From Castanea sativa (lineage: Eukaryota; Streptophyta; Magnoliopsida; Fagales; Fagaceae), in contig NC_134015.1 in the NCBI RefSeq assembly GCF_040712315.1, positions 45,219,464-45,283,463 on the forward strand: DNA of 64,000 nucleotides, given 5' to 3'. Shown here in pieces: positions 47,055 through 59,396 of the stretch (positions are counted from its first letter, which is position 1; every line of letters starts with the position of its first letter). The position numbers and the translations under genes were made by a program. Below the pieces are notes generated by a model that worked only from the letters and a program-made list of their open reading frames with translations, was not told where the DNA came from and made no database searches.

Positions 47055-48195
47055 GCTAGCTCTATTTAATATTTATTAACAGGTGACAAGATAGTGAAAA
47101 TACACCTCCACTAGGTCCACCCCCAATTTGACAAACCATGAGTTTTATTTTTAATTAATCACTTCTTCCAAATCCAACAACTTTATTTTTACAGAACTCC
47201 AACCAAGCCCAGAGACTGAGCATCCACCTCCAAATGAATCCAAATGCCTCCCATCTTACTTATGGAAAGAAATTTATTTTAACATTAGATTTGATGAAAA
47301 ATATTGAATACTTATGGAGCAATAATCCTTTCCCTCAAAAATGGTGGGTTCCTACCATGAATTTAAATAGTAGTACCCTCTATTATATAAGAGGAAAGAG
47401 CATTACTCTCAACATGTAGAATATTTACTTAGGCTTAGAAAACTATTATTATAAAATAAAGTTATTTAGTAGAGCAACTTTTGTAAAATTAACCAAGTCT
47501 AACTTTTTTAATTATAATGAATATTTATTGACATTTTTTTGGAGGGGAAATATTTATTGACATGAACAAAAGAAACTGAAACCAATTCCACTTCTCTAAT
47601 TGTGGTATCAATTAATGACATGATTGGAACTTGTATTGTGCAAGAATAATGTCTCATTTTTTTTTTCCTTAGAATTAATGTCTTATTATTTATCCCTACC
47701 CTATAGGCACCTTTTCTTTAATTCCATTATTTTATATTGGAGTGTGAGACCACCAAAATTAGGGAATATTTGGTTTAGAACTTTTAGATGGAGACCAAAT
47801 CAAATCCAAATTCTTTCGTAAAGGTTTACTTAAACCTATTATGCTTATCAAATATTCATCTTATACTTTTATTTTTTTTAATGGAAATATTCATGTTATA
47901 CTTTACCTTTTGTCATATGTATTGCGTGTGATTCCCTTGATTGTTTGGATTAATTAAGTTATATGCATTGCACGTCACTAGCTTTATTTAATATTTAATT
48001 GTTTCTTAACGGTCTTTTATTTGCAATTAATTTTTTTATAAACTTTATTTTTAATTAATCACTTCTTCCAAATCCAACAACTTTTCTTTCACACGACCTA
48101 AATCAAACACTTGATGTGCGTGCAAGTGCAACACTCACTTGAACCCAAATGCTGAGAGCATCCACTTCCGAATGAACCCAAATGTCTCCTATCTT
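47055..48195. repeat. Direct repeat of about 210 bp, copies 0.9 kb apart
   Basis: The copies at about 47055-47265 and 47975-48195 share 'attaatcacttcttccaaat' and 'ccaacaactt', then diverge through 'gagcatccac', 'gaatgaa.ccaaatg' and 'ctcc.atctt'. The second copy has about 30 extra bases in its middle. The second copy ends where the TIR element at 48203 begins. Confidence 0.65.
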
Positions 48196-48199
48196 TCTT

Positions 48200-49527
48200 T
48201 AAGGGTGAGTTTGGTTCAGCTTTTGAAATTGGAATTTTTGAAAAAGTGGAGTTTTCAAAAAGTGTGATATAAAACTGGACTTTTTGTAAAAGCTGAGTAT
48301 TTAGTAAAAACCGTTAAAAAATGTTTTTTGAAAAAACTGAGTGTTTGGCTAGCATTTATAAAAGTGGCAATTTGAGAGGTAAATTACCAAAAAGGACAAT
48401 GTATATATAAAGAAAATTCTTTGTTTTAATTACCTTTTTTAATGCAAGTTATAGACACAATATTTTCACAAAAATTTCACAACAAAGTCTATATGACAAG
48501 TTGTTAATGGTAGGAAAAAAAATGTCACTAGTAGGTTTAGATGAGAACTAATAACAATTTATTATGTAAACTTTATTATGAAGTTGTTATAAAAATATTT
48601 TGTCAAAAGTTCTATTTTTTTTCTAAAGAAAAATAGTACTAGTTTAAAAAATTTAGAGATATAATAAATGTCACAATATTTTCACAATACTAATTTAAAA
48701 TTAATCTTTGTAAAATAAAATTTTATTAACACTTATCTTTTAAATGAGTTGTTCTAGGATTATATATGTACCCACAATTTTTTCTCCATCACATGCTCTA
48801 TAACATTACAGTTGTCAAAAAAAAAGTTGTGAAATAATCTGTGTTCATACTCTCTATATTTTCTTCCACGTTACTTTACCCAAACCCAAAAACTCTTTTT
48901 ATTTTTTTTCCTTTCACTTTTTTCTCATCCACTCGTTGACTTCTTCCTTTTCTTCTTATTTTCCTTTTCTTTTACTTTCCTCCACACAAAGCCCCACATA
49001 CTCTCTTCCATAGACTTTCTCCACCATATACTCATTTCCACGTTCCTACTATCGTCTTCTTCTCTCGCTCCCTCTCTCTACTCCATATTTTCCATTTATC
49101 AAAAACTCTACCGAATTCAAAAGGTTTTTTGAGATTAGATATGTAAGATGTAAATCAAAAAAAAAAAAAAAAAAAAAAAAGAGAAGAGAAGAAGAAGAAG
49201 AAGAAGAAGAAGCAGCATAGAAAAAGACGAAGAAGAAGAAGACAAGATGCCGCAGCATAGCAACATAGAGGAGCAGAAAATACTATGGGCAATTTAGGAA
49301 AAAGAGAAACCCATCAACAGTAATATTTTTTTTTTGTTGAGAAAAAGTGTTTGTGCGTTTTGCAACTGTAGCTCAAAGCTGCCGTGCCAAAACGTAGAAA
49401 TCCTTTGTGCTAGAAAACACACTTTGTATAACGCACTTTTGAAAAAATTTACCAAACACGTGTTTTGAATTTTGGGTTAGAAAACACACGTTTTGGCCTC
49501 CTTAAAGTTGAAACAAACGGGCACTAA
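48200..49527. mobile_element. Harbinger-like non-autonomous TIR element, about 1.3 kb
   Basis: The left end is GGGTGAGTTTGGTTCAGC (48203). The complemented right end is GTGCCCGTTTGTTTCAAC (49524), 12 of 18 matching. Both are bordered by TAA (48200-48202 and 49525-49527), the usual 3-bp duplication of PIF/Harbinger elements. There is no transposase. The interior includes poly(A) and (GAA)n at 49157-49212. The element lies about 300 bp upstream of the DC1 start codon and may contribute to its promoter. Confidence 0.5.
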
Positions 49528-49840
49528 ATCCCAGAATCCTCACACCTTTAATCTCACAAGTTGACATTAAAAATTGGATTTCCAAATCAAATTTGAGCAA
49601 GCCCAGCCAGCGAGAGCATTAGTGTCTAAGCTTAGTGGAGAAGTGCGAGATTGTCTATTGGGTATTGGTCTTTACTCTTTTTACAAAACTTTACTAATTG
49701 TTCCATGGGACTTGATGATAGTTAGTCAGAAAAAAAAAATGCTACCAGACTTCAATCAAGCATCTCATGTGCTTTTCTCTCTTTCTCAGTTTGTTTTGCA
49801 TTGTCATTATTTTCTAACCAAATTTGATGTTGTCCAGACA

Positions 49841-51346
49841 ATGGAGCTTCAACATTGGTGGCATTGGAAGCATCCGTTGGTCTTTAATGAAGACGAAAGA
49901 AGTGGACGACCTTGTAATGGGTGCTTCGAACCAGTATTTGGTCCTAGCTACAGTTGTAAAGAATGCAGAGGGCAGTACATTCATCATAAATCATGTGCAG
50001 AACTACCCCTTGGGTTGCACCATCCCTCACACCCAAATCATCCTCTTATTCTCTTTGGCATAAATACATATCGTCACAATGAAGAAGAATTTGACAAATT
50101 CAGCAAATGCGATGTCTGCGGAGAAAAGAGTAGTGAATACAGTTATTGTTGTTACCGTTGCAACTTCAACATTCACATCAGATGTTCTTCTTTATCACTC
50201 ACCATCCAAACTGAAGTCCATGACCACCAATTGACCCGCAGCATTTGGAAGCTGATGAAGTTCACTTGTGACTTCTGTGGCAAAGGAGGCAATCTGCCCT
50301 ATTGTTGTGTCCAATGCGATTTCGGTATACATTCACGTTGTGCTGCTTGCCCACGCATACTGAAAGTTTATCGTCACAACCACCCTCTCCACCTCACCCC
50401 TTCTCTTCAAGTCCATCAATCCGACTCTCCAATTTGTCTACTCTGTGTTCGAAAAGTGGATACACTCTACCTTTACTATTGCTCAAGATGCAATTTTGCT
50501 GCCCACCTCTATTGTGCTATGCTCTCCTGGAACTGGGAGCACATAAATTTGCAGAAACTTAAAGAGGAGCAGTCCACCGAGTCAAAATCTGAAGATCTAG
50601 AGCTCCATCAAACCTTTGTCTTAGAAATTTGCAAAGTCAAAAAAACCACTATGGGGGAGGATGGAACTGAAATAGCCACAAAAATCAAACACTTGAGTCA
50701 CGAGCATGATTTGAAGCTTACTGAGGAGATTTCGAATAACACAAAATGCAACGGGTGCGTACAATCCATTCTTTCTCCATTTTATAGTTGTACACTGTGT
50801 AGCTTCTTTCTTCATAAATCTTGTTCCAAATTACCCAAAATAAAACGACACCCTATTCATACTCACCCTCTCACCCTCAATTATCAGCAAGATTCTTTTT
50901 TTTGTATTACCTGTGCCCAGTGGTGCAATGGCTTAAAATACAACTGTCAAATATGCGAGTATAATTACAATGTTCAATGTATTTTATTATCAGACACCCT
51001 TACTCATGCCTGTCATGAGCATCGTCTTTACCTCTCCAGCACAAGCATTAGACAAAAGTGTAGTAGTTGTAGTTCTGAAATGTATAAAGTATTTCGTTGT
51101 GCCACTTGTGATTTTGTTCTTGACTTCAAATGTGCTACACTACCACTAACCACATGGTACAGCCAACATGAACATCCATTCACTCTCTGTTATACTCCTG
51201 AAGATGACTCCGGTGAATATTATTGTGATATCTGTGAAGAAGAACGAGATCCCAAGCAATGGTTTTACTATTGTGCAGAGTGCAGCTTTCCTGCTCATCG
51301 TGACTGTGTTCTTGGGAAAAATCCAAATGTCAAGCAACACATATAA
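49841..51346 (+). CDS. DC1 (Cys/His-rich C1) domain protein, intact, single exon
   Basis: A 501-residue plant protein made almost wholly of divergent C1 zinc-binding modules. About eight are visible (residues 8-52, 66-115, 127-167, 179-225, 286-328, 340-380, 392-431, 443-489). Each has an HxHPL-like start, paired CXXC motifs and a final HxxC (for example CNGCFEPV, CDFCGKGG, CDICEEE). A polar linker (about 226-285) separates two groups of four. The start at ATG 49841 gives MELQHWWHWKHPLVF, the usual family start. The frame stays open 89 codons upstream, but that part has no C1 features and lacks an ATG at its beginning; TTTGATGTTGTCCAG just before the ATG could be a 5' UTR acceptor. DC1 proteins are linked to stress and hormone signalling, but individual functions are mostly unknown. 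No signal peptide or membrane segment is evident. Confidence 0.9.
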   Translation: MELQHWWHWKHPLVFNEDERSGRPCNGCFEPVFGPSYSCKECRGQYIHHKSCAELPLGLHHPSHPNHPLILFGINTYRHNEEEFDKFSKCDVCGEKSSEYSYCCYRCNFNIHIRCSSLSLTIQTEVHDHQLTRSIWKLMKFTCDFCGKGGNLPYCCVQCDFGIHSRCAACPRILKVYRHNHPLHLTPSLQVHQSDSPICLLCVRKVDTLYLYYCSRCNFAAHLYCAMLSWNWEHINLQKLKEEQSTESKSEDLELHQTFVLEICKVKKTTMGEDGTEIATKIKHLSHEHDLKLTEEISNNTKCNGCVQSILSPFYSCTLCSFFLHKSCSKLPKIKRHPIHTHPLTLNYQQDSFFCITCAQWCNGLKYNCQICEYNYNVQCILLSDTLTHACHEHRLYLSSTSIRQKCSSCSSEMYKVFRCATCDFVLDFKCATLPLTTWYSQHEHPFTLCYTPEDDSGEYYCDICEEERDPKQWFYYCAECSFPAHRDCVLGKNPNVKQHI

Positions 51347-54300
51347 TGGCCACCAGTTGGGAGGTGCTACACAATAATGTAAAAAGTGATCTATCAATGT
51401 GCCTAGTGTAATTTCAACATTCACAATAATTGTTTATAGAAGGACCACTGTTGTTTTAATTTTTATGTATATTTTTCATTTAGGTTGAGCCTTTAATTCT
51501 TTATTTTTGAATCTATTGTATTATTATGGTTGTCTATTAGCGTAGTTTTGGGGAACTTTGTTTTTTAGATGAACCTTATTGGGCTGTTTATTGGTTTGTG
51601 GCTAATTTGTGTGTAATTTGAGTTGGTTGGGGGTTGGGACATTGGTCGATTGCTGATGATGTGACCATTTTGGGTCTATGGGTGGTGTTTGGGCTATATC
51701 CTACCTATTTAACAAAAGATCTTAGTAACCTCAAGACTCAAGTTGCATCGATTACATGATAACAAGCAGGTAAGGCTCAAAATTTTAAAAATTCAATGTT
51801 TTTTTTTTCTTTTTTGGGTGAATTTGCATATTATTTGCTACAACCATAGTTATTAGGTATATCTAAATTACAAATTCTCTTAAGATATATGAAATTTCTT
51901 TGAAGTAATTGTTAATTAAAATGTGAAGTTGGACTTTTCTTCTAGAGTCTACTATTTTACTTAAATAATACCTAAATACAAAAAATATCAACTTTACTGC
52001 ATTCTAAGTACAGAAAAATCATCTTAAACGAGGGGGAAAGTTGTGGTCATCAAAATAGCCCCTGAAAGAAGAAAATAATTTTCAAAGTTACTTGTGAATT
52101 GGACAGCTGTTTATGGTGATATGATGTACTATTTCATTCATTCATTGTCTCTATATGATTTTTATTCTGCTGAAGTATATTTAAATGGGCACAAAAAGGC
52201 CATTCCAAAAGGCATGTTTTGGAGGTATTCTCTTAATATCATTGATATTCTCCACCTTGAAGCTTAAAACTTGCTCACTGTTCTTGTTCACCTACCAGAT
52301 CGTCATGGGAGAAAACCTCCTAGGGGGTGAGGGGAGGTGAATGTTTTTAGCTTAATCCAAAATCTATACAATTTATATATTTTATTTCAGATTTACAATT
52401 ATAATTTTGGATCCCATGCAAGTGGAATGATTGGAAAACCTGTAGTCTAACAATAATTTGTTTTTATGGTAGATTGGAAAAGATGTTGCCACACAATACG
52501 TTCAAGGTGGGGGTTTGGGATGGCTCCTATAAGGTGACCATGTTACCTTTGGATCTTATTATTATTATTACTTTTTGCCCATAATGATACTGTTTCCTAT
52601 AGATGCATATTGATAAAAACAGAAAATTCTTGCAACAACCAAGTAGACAACCATAAGAACAGAAAATTCCTGTAACAACCAAGCAGACAACCAAAACGAG
52701 ACAAGTAATTGTCTGTGGGTGCTTGAAACATTTTTTAGTGAATAGTATTAGTGTGTTAATTCATTGAGCGATATGCATATGGTCTAGAATTGTTATGTTG
52801 AAAATGGGTGGCACTGAAGAATGAAACTTATGAGTTTATGCAGCTCATTCATGACAGTTCTGTATTTGAGAGAAAAAGAGGAATCCCAAGAACAAGTGTA
52901 AGGCGTCTTGGAAACGAAAATGGACCAATGCATTGGGTGAACTTCTTAAGTTATGTTTAGAGATTAGATGTGAACATGGTTGGGCTTACTAGTCAAGAAT
53001 TTTATGTCTAATTGGTGGCAAAAGAACACTAAGAGCGTTAACCAAGTTTGGCCTGGAAGAAGAAAATATAGAAATGAAATATAGAGGATTTGTTAAATAC
53101 AGCTTAGGTTTTGTCTTTCAAAACTCTAAGCATTTTCCATTTCTTAGATCCTATAAGTGGATATCAGCTTTAGTACAGGTTTCCTTTTCTGATTTACTTG
53201 AGATGCTTGATCTTTGTAATTATCGTTAATAGTTGTTGGTATCTCTCTTGTATACTTCCGATGTACATGGGTTGCACACCACTGCTTTTTGATGAATTAT
53301 TTTTGGACATTGACTGCCTCTAGTGTTTTTTGCTTTTATGATTCTGTTTTCATTCTACTTTAACCTATCCATAGGGTCTCCTGCCAGTTGAAGGGAGCCA
53401 TACATTTATCGAACATATCAAAGCAAAATAAAACTGTTTCTAAAGTACTTGACCTTTTTACCATTACAAGGACAATGTTTTGGTAGGTGGGAATGAGGTA
53501 TTTGAGAATGGGAAGTGATGATGACAATGACAGTATTAAAACTAGTAATGTTAACAGTGGAGTCTAGAAAATCTCGGGGAAAGTTAAAATTTTTGCAAAG
53601 TTTCACTTTTATCTGGAAAAATATTGCATGATGCTATACCAGTTAAGGCAGTCTAATTAGATAGAAAGCTTAGTTGTGATGTTGGTTGTAACCTTTGTGT
53701 TCTACACCTTTTCTAGAGCTATCTGGTTTGGGTCAAATTTATCCATAAAGAGAGCAGAGTTTCAGCCTAATTCACTAAAATGAACTTTTAAAATAGCTCA
53801 TCCAACAGATTTGATATAGAAACCTTTAACTTCATTTCCTAAACTCTACTTACCACTCTCTAGGCCATATGGCTTCACAGAAATCAAGTGATAATGCCAA
53901 TAATGTTCTCCTTATGTCTAAGGCTTTGGTTTGCATGTATCAACAAGCTTATGCAGACAATCAACAGGAACAAGTTAACAGAAGAAACTCAGACTTCATA
54001 ATAGAAGGTAGGCCCATCAAGGATTGACAAATTATTTTAATCCTAGATGGAATTCGGAAGAGAGATACCAAATGGAGTGGCATGCTTTTTTTGCAAAGTC
54101 TAGAAAAGGACGAAGACCCTTTGTTGGATGTTTTAACATCATATTCTTCAACAGTAAGGTGGCTTGATATAATGCAGCATGAAAAGCAAATTTTCAAAAC
54201 TCAAATATAGCACTAGATTTACAAATAGTGACTCTTGATATCAGGTCCATTGCTAGATAATTTGGATAATGGCTCTCAAAAAAGATTGAGGGTTTAAGTT

Positions 54301-54637
54301 GGGAATTAAGTTTCTATTATTTCTCCATGTATTTATACCACTCCTTTCTCTATTAGAAAATTTGAGGTGAAAGTGTTCTTAGAATCTGTGTTAAAACCAT
54401 GCTGCATCTCATGTTCTCTAAACTTATTTTTGAGTTGGGTATTTTAATTATTAAAACATTTAGCTTGGTACTTCGAAAGATATTATGATTTCCTGTCCTG
54501 ATCCCTGTAAATTTGGTCTTTCAAGTGTGGTACATATTCTCTGTTTGATACTCTCAGTTAGCCACTATATAATGTACTTGTTTAGAGGTATTTGCTTCTT
54601 CTTTAGTTCTATTCTTTTTGTTAAATTGTTATGTATC
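51347..54637. other. Intergenic; no gene recognised
   Basis: 3.3 kb with no credible coding region. 53220-53310 resembles a LINE 3' tail ('tgtatacttccgatgtacatgggtt'). A short open stretch from ATG 53871 (about 47 codons) has no family resemblance I can recognise. Confidence 0.6.
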
Positions 54638-55471
54638 TGTTGGGTTCTAAGACTTTAGGTTTAAATGTATTAGAACTTCAATTTGTAATATTGGCAAACC
54701 ATGATCAAAACGTTTAGTCTTGTTTTAGACTTGCTCAAAGTATATTTAAGTGTAAAGTTGGAATCGAGTGTTCTGCAGGATTTACTGTGTAAATCTGCCT
54801 GGCTTGATCGATCGAAAATTAGACTCAATTGATCGAAGCTCGTGTAGATTGTTTTTTTGCAGAATTTTCTAACTCAGTCCAAGCCCGTTTGACGTGTAGG
54901 GTTTTATATTTTGTCTTAAGTATAAAAGGGAAAACCCTAGCCACGTTTTAAGGTTGCTCTTTATGCTCTGTGTGTGAATCTCTTGTGAGATCTAGAGGTG
55001 TTTGCCTTCACATACACTTAGGGTTGTCAAGATCTAGATTGATGTCAAGAGCTTGGTGATCAATTTAGTTGAAGATTCAAGAGCTTAAAGAAATACAAGC
55101 GGGAATGCTTGTGCTTGCTGGGAATCCAAGAAAGAAGTAGTCCATGGACTCGGAGCTGTAACATGGTTGTGGTAGTAAGTTTTCTACTCAAGGTAGCAAT
55201 AGGATGTTAGTGGTCTAAGTTGCTATTGTGTAAAGTTAGATTCTTTCATAGTGGATTCAGTTTACCTTGAGGATAGCTAGGTTAAATCCTCTCTAGGTTT
55301 TTTACCGGTTTGGTTTTCCTGGGTTATCATATTGTTGTGTTCTTTATTTTCGCACTTTACAATGATATGATATATTTGTGTTAACCTAGATCTGTTTAAT
55401 TTGACTAAGTAATCACTTGGCTAATTAACTAGGTTAATCTGGTTGTGTTTAAGGGGTCTAAAAACCATACA
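54638..55471 (+). repeat. Left LTR
   Basis: 834 bp, TG...CA. Contains a TATA box TATAAAAG at 54921-54928 and a cluster of GATCGATCGA-like words at 54808-54840. It is followed by 2 nt and then the primer-binding site. Confidence 0.9.
54921..54928 (+). promoter_or_regulatory. LTR TATA box
   Basis: TATAAAAG, about 283 bp into the left LTR. It is conserved at the matching place in the right LTR (61516-61523), where the right copy could drive transcription outward toward the F-box remnant. Confidence 0.6.
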
Positions 55472-55473
55472 AG

Positions 55474-55485
55474 TGGTATCAAAGC
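55474..55485 (+). promoter_or_regulatory. Primer-binding site (initiator Met tRNA type)
   Basis: TGGTATCAAAGC, 2 nt after the left LTR. It differs from the usual plant Copia site TGGTATCAGAGC by one base. Confidence 0.85.
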
Positions 55486-55544
55486 AGGTTAGCTCTAGTG
55501 TTTAGATTTTTTGATCTAAGAGTTGATCCTTGTCCCCTGTTATC

Positions 55545-57349
55545 ATGGAACACGGTCACTCTCTTGTGATCCCACCTCACATTGATGGGAATAATTATGC
55601 ATATTGGAAAGTAAGGATGAAAGCATTCCTGAAATCTATTGATGAGAGAGTTTGAAGCTTGGTTGAATATGGATAGGAGACGCCCACTACTCCTGTGAGT
55701 GAGTGGCAAACTTCTCAGAAAGAAGCAGTCGCTTTTAATAACAAAGCTATGGATGCTATTTTTAATGCTGTTTCTATGGAGGAATTCAAGAGAATCTCTA
55801 ATGTTGAGGTTGCTCACACTGCTTGGAATATTCTCCAAACTATGCATGAAGGCACAAAGGCAGTTAAGATCAATAAGCTACAGCAGTTAACAACTAGATT
55901 TGAAAGCATTAGGATGTCTGATGATGAAACTTTTGATGAATTCTATGCTAAGCTTAATGATATTGTGAATTCTACTTATAATTTGGGTAAAATCTATGAT
56001 CAACCTAAGATTGTTAGGAAGATACTTAGATCTTTGACTGAGGACTTTAGGCCCAAAGTAACTGTCATCATTGAAAGTAAGGATGTGGACTCCATCCCTG
56101 TTGATGAATTTGTAGGATCTCTTAAGTCCTATGAGTTGGACCTACCTAAGACTAGTAAATCCAAATCAATGGCTCTTAAGTCTGTGATGATGTTGATGTA
56201 AGTAAATTTGATGATGAACTCTCTGTTACAGAGATTGCCTATCTTGCCAAGAACCTTAGAAATTTTCTTAGGAACAATAACAGAAGGGCAAGAGGTAAAA
56301 ACAATACTAAACCTAGAAATTTTAGGAGGAATGAACCTACTAAGGCAAACAATAATGAGAAACCTAAAGAGAAAGTTTGTCAACCTTCTAATAATTCTAT
56401 GGGTCAACAATGTTTTGGTTGTCAAGGGTATGGTCATGTGAAATCTGAATGTCCAACATTCTTGAGTACTAAGGGTAAGGCTATGGCTGTAACCCTTAGT
56501 GATGATGAAGTTTCTGATAATGAGTCTAGTAGTGATGAGGATGGAAACTTCATTGCTTTCACTAGTATTGCTGTAGTTGATGAAAGTGTTGCTGTCGAGG
56601 AGAACCCTTTTGATGGAGAACTCTCTAAGGATGCAGATTTACAAGAAGCTTACAATAAGCTTTGCAAAGTTGCTTCAAAGGATGCTATGAGTGATGATTT
56701 AGGCTTAAAGAAAATTGCATCTCTTGAACTTGATAAGAAAAATTTGCTTGTGAAACTATTTGATGCTAATAAATTGTTGAATAATGTGAAGACAGAGAAC
56801 ATGCTTTTGCTTGATAAAGTTAAGAATTTGGAACATGAATTATCTGTTGGTAGAAAATAATATAAAAGGTCTGCTAGTTCCAAACTTGATCACATGCTAA
56901 GTGTTCAAAAGTCTCCTTCAGAAAAAACTAGCTTAGGTTTTGTAGAAAGCATCTCTGTTTTTGAAACACATTCTACAAACTTTGTTCATTCTTCTGAGCC
57001 CACTATGAGTGAGGTTGTCAAACCTGTAGAAGTTACACCTCCTAGGAAGATTAGGGTTGATCTTCAAGAGTCTAAACCTAAGACGTCTAATCCTCCTAAG
57101 GGCAAGTTGCATGATAGACCTACATGGGTTTGTCATTTTTGTGAAAAGTCGGGGCACATACTTCCAAACTGTTTCAAGTTGCAAGCTGCTAAGTGAGCAA
57201 ATAAACCAAAAGTGTCTGTGCATCAAGTACAAGATCCAATGGTACTTATTAGTGAGTTGGTAAATACTTTAAACCTTTATTCCAATCCTAGAGTTGCTCA
57301 GAATCCTAATGTGAATAATAACTCCAATGCTAGAGTTGCATCTAATTGA
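55545..57349 (+). pseudogene. Copia-type Gag with two zinc knuckles, disrupted
   Basis: Starts at ATG 55545 with an N-terminal IPPHIDGNNYAYWKVRMKAF segment of the plant Copia Gag type. The Gag core follows (55695-56180), then a basic Asn/Arg-rich stretch, a first knuckle CFGCQGYGHVKSEC (CX2CX4HX4C, about 56411-56452), an acidic region, a coiled-coil-like Lys/Leu/Glu segment (about 56640-56850) and a second knuckle CHFCEKSGHILPNC (about 57130-57171). Lesions: TGA at 55653, TAG at 55674, a frameshift at about 56185-56200, TAA at 56858 and TGA at 57194. The coding trace ends at TGA 57347. Two knuckles and no protease after them distinguish it from an ordinary Copia polyprotein. Confidence 0.8.
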
Positions 57350-59396
57350 GTCTTTTTGACATGGTCCTTGTACTTTATCGCTCTTCTCTTTGTGACCATT
57401 CTCCTTTATTGTTTTTGTTTTATTTGTCTTTGTAGGATTTGTATTGCATAACATTCATGCATTTCATTCTAGGTTGTTTTTGGTTTTTTCTTCAAAACAA
57501 AAAGAAAAAGGGAAGCAAAATGTGTTTTGCATTTTTTTTCTTGGATTTGAAATCAAGGTTGGCCAATTTATCTTTACATAACATGTTTATGTACCTTGTT
57601 TAGCTTGGATGAGTTTATTTTATTGCACTTTATTAGTTTGAGCTTTGTAGTGCATGTTGTGTGGGAAGATGTTTATAGTTTTTTATCACTTTGTCTTGAT
57701 CTTGAAGTCACATGCCTTTGATTGTTGGACTTGATCTTAATGAGAAAGACATAAATAACCATCTCACCACTGTTTACTAGTCAATCCTGAACACCTTAGT
57801 GCATATTGTAAGACTTTGTGCTCGAGAAAGTGTAGCACATGCACAAAAAAAACATAAGGTGTAGCCTCGGTTTAAATGATAAAATTGATATGTGCATTAT
57901 TGGACTATAATTAAATCAATCAAATAAAATTGGTGTGTACATTATCACGGCTATTTACAATAAGTTTCTAATCAAATAAAATTGGTGTGTACATTATGAG
58001 GCAAGTCAAGAAACTTACATGATTACAAGCTTTTATTCTAGAAGATGTAAGAGTTATATGGTGTAACTCTTTAGGTGATAGTCTCTTTCAAAATTATGTG
58101 ATGAATTTTGTAGAAATTGTGCTTAATTACCATTCACATATCATCTCACATGTATCTCAAACTTTTGCAAGTTGCACACATTACACAAGTTACTCTTTGC
58201 TAAACTTTGTACATGTTATTGTATGTGATTTTGGTTTGGCCAACCAAGTTTGAAAAATTCCTTGAGTTTTATGCAAAACGTATTTGAAGTTTGAGAATTT
58301 AAGGTGAATTGATTGAAAATCTTAATTTTTGGGAAAACTGGGTTCAAAACATGTGTTTTTAAAAAGCATTTCATCTCATACTCATGCATTTTATTCATAA
58401 AATAGTATGTTTTGAGGAGTTTCTGCATAAAATTGCTTTGTTTTTCAAAAAATTGGTTTTTCCAGAATTTCGATCAATTGAACCTGTTTTTTGACCGATC
58501 AAAATTGTGATTAAAATTTGGTTTGGTTCTGTGAGTTTCGATCGGTGCTCGATTACTGTTGGATCAATCGAAGGAATTTTTGATCGATCGAATCTAATTT
58601 TTGATCAATCAAAAATTGTATAGAGAGTTTTTTATTATTTTTAAACTAAGTTTTTCACGTGTTCAAACACTATTTCAAAATTTTCAAAACTCTTTCTCTC
58701 TCTATTTGATTGGTTTAAGAGTCAAAGCAAGATTTTTGTCGTTTTCCCTCAAATTTCTTCAAGGGTTTTTTTTCATCTAAGGCCGGTAAGACCTTTATAC
58801 CCCTCATTTTTCTTTTTATTTTCATGTTTACATGGATTTTTACCATGCATTAAAGGGAAATATCGAACCTAAGGGAAATTTGGATTTTTGATAATTCAAG
58901 TTTTTTCTTTGGAAATTAATCAATGGGTTTTTGTTGTGGGATAATATCCAACTGTTCTTGGTGAATTAATTTGATCAATTTGATGAATTTTGAAAAATTG
59001 AAATTTCTAGGGCTTGAAACTACCCGAATTGGGGATTTTGTTCAATTGGGTTTGATTAGATGAAATTGGCTTGTTGGATTGATTAATATGATTATTATAA
59101 TGTGTTATCTATCTTGTTTAATGATCAATTGGTCAATTTCTTGAAAATTGTACAAGTGGGTCTTCAAATTTTTGGGGTTTTTGATATAAACTCTATGCTC
59201 AAGCCAATTTTGTGATCTTAAAGTTAAATTGAACTTAATCTCACTACATTAGATCAGGCATCATCTGATTATACTGTTCATGCATCACATATATTGTTAT
59301 TTTTCTATTCTGTTTTGTGCTAACTTGCAGTTTGCCATTGGTTTTTTTTCTTTCTTTTTGGTTCTTTTCTGTGTGTCTTGTCCTATCCTTAACACC
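57350..59396 (+). other. Non-coding spacer inside the LTR element
   Basis: About 2 kb between the two ORFs, with no recognisable pol motif in any frame. Between 58460 and 58620 it carries several TTGATCGATCGAA/GATCAATC-type words, like those in the LTRs. A T-rich tract precedes the second ORF. Confidence 0.7.

Larger units (their letters stand above)
44182..48199. other. Intergenic, AT-rich; no gene recognised
   Basis: About 4 kb without a credible coding region. It contains imperfect 60-bp tandem units at 44866-45103, a poly(A) and (AAT)n stretch around 45810-45885, and a direct repeat of about 210 bp whose copies lie at about 47055-47265 and 47975-48195. Confidence 0.6.

Noticed and set aside
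49574..49840. 89-codon upstream extension of the DC1 frame
   Set aside because: No ATG at its start and no C1-type residues; the family normally begins at MELQH-like sequence, so ATG 49841 is preferred.
53871..54029. Short ATG-initiated open stretch downstream of the DC1 gene
   Set aside because: About 50 codons with no recognisable family, splice context or conserved motif.
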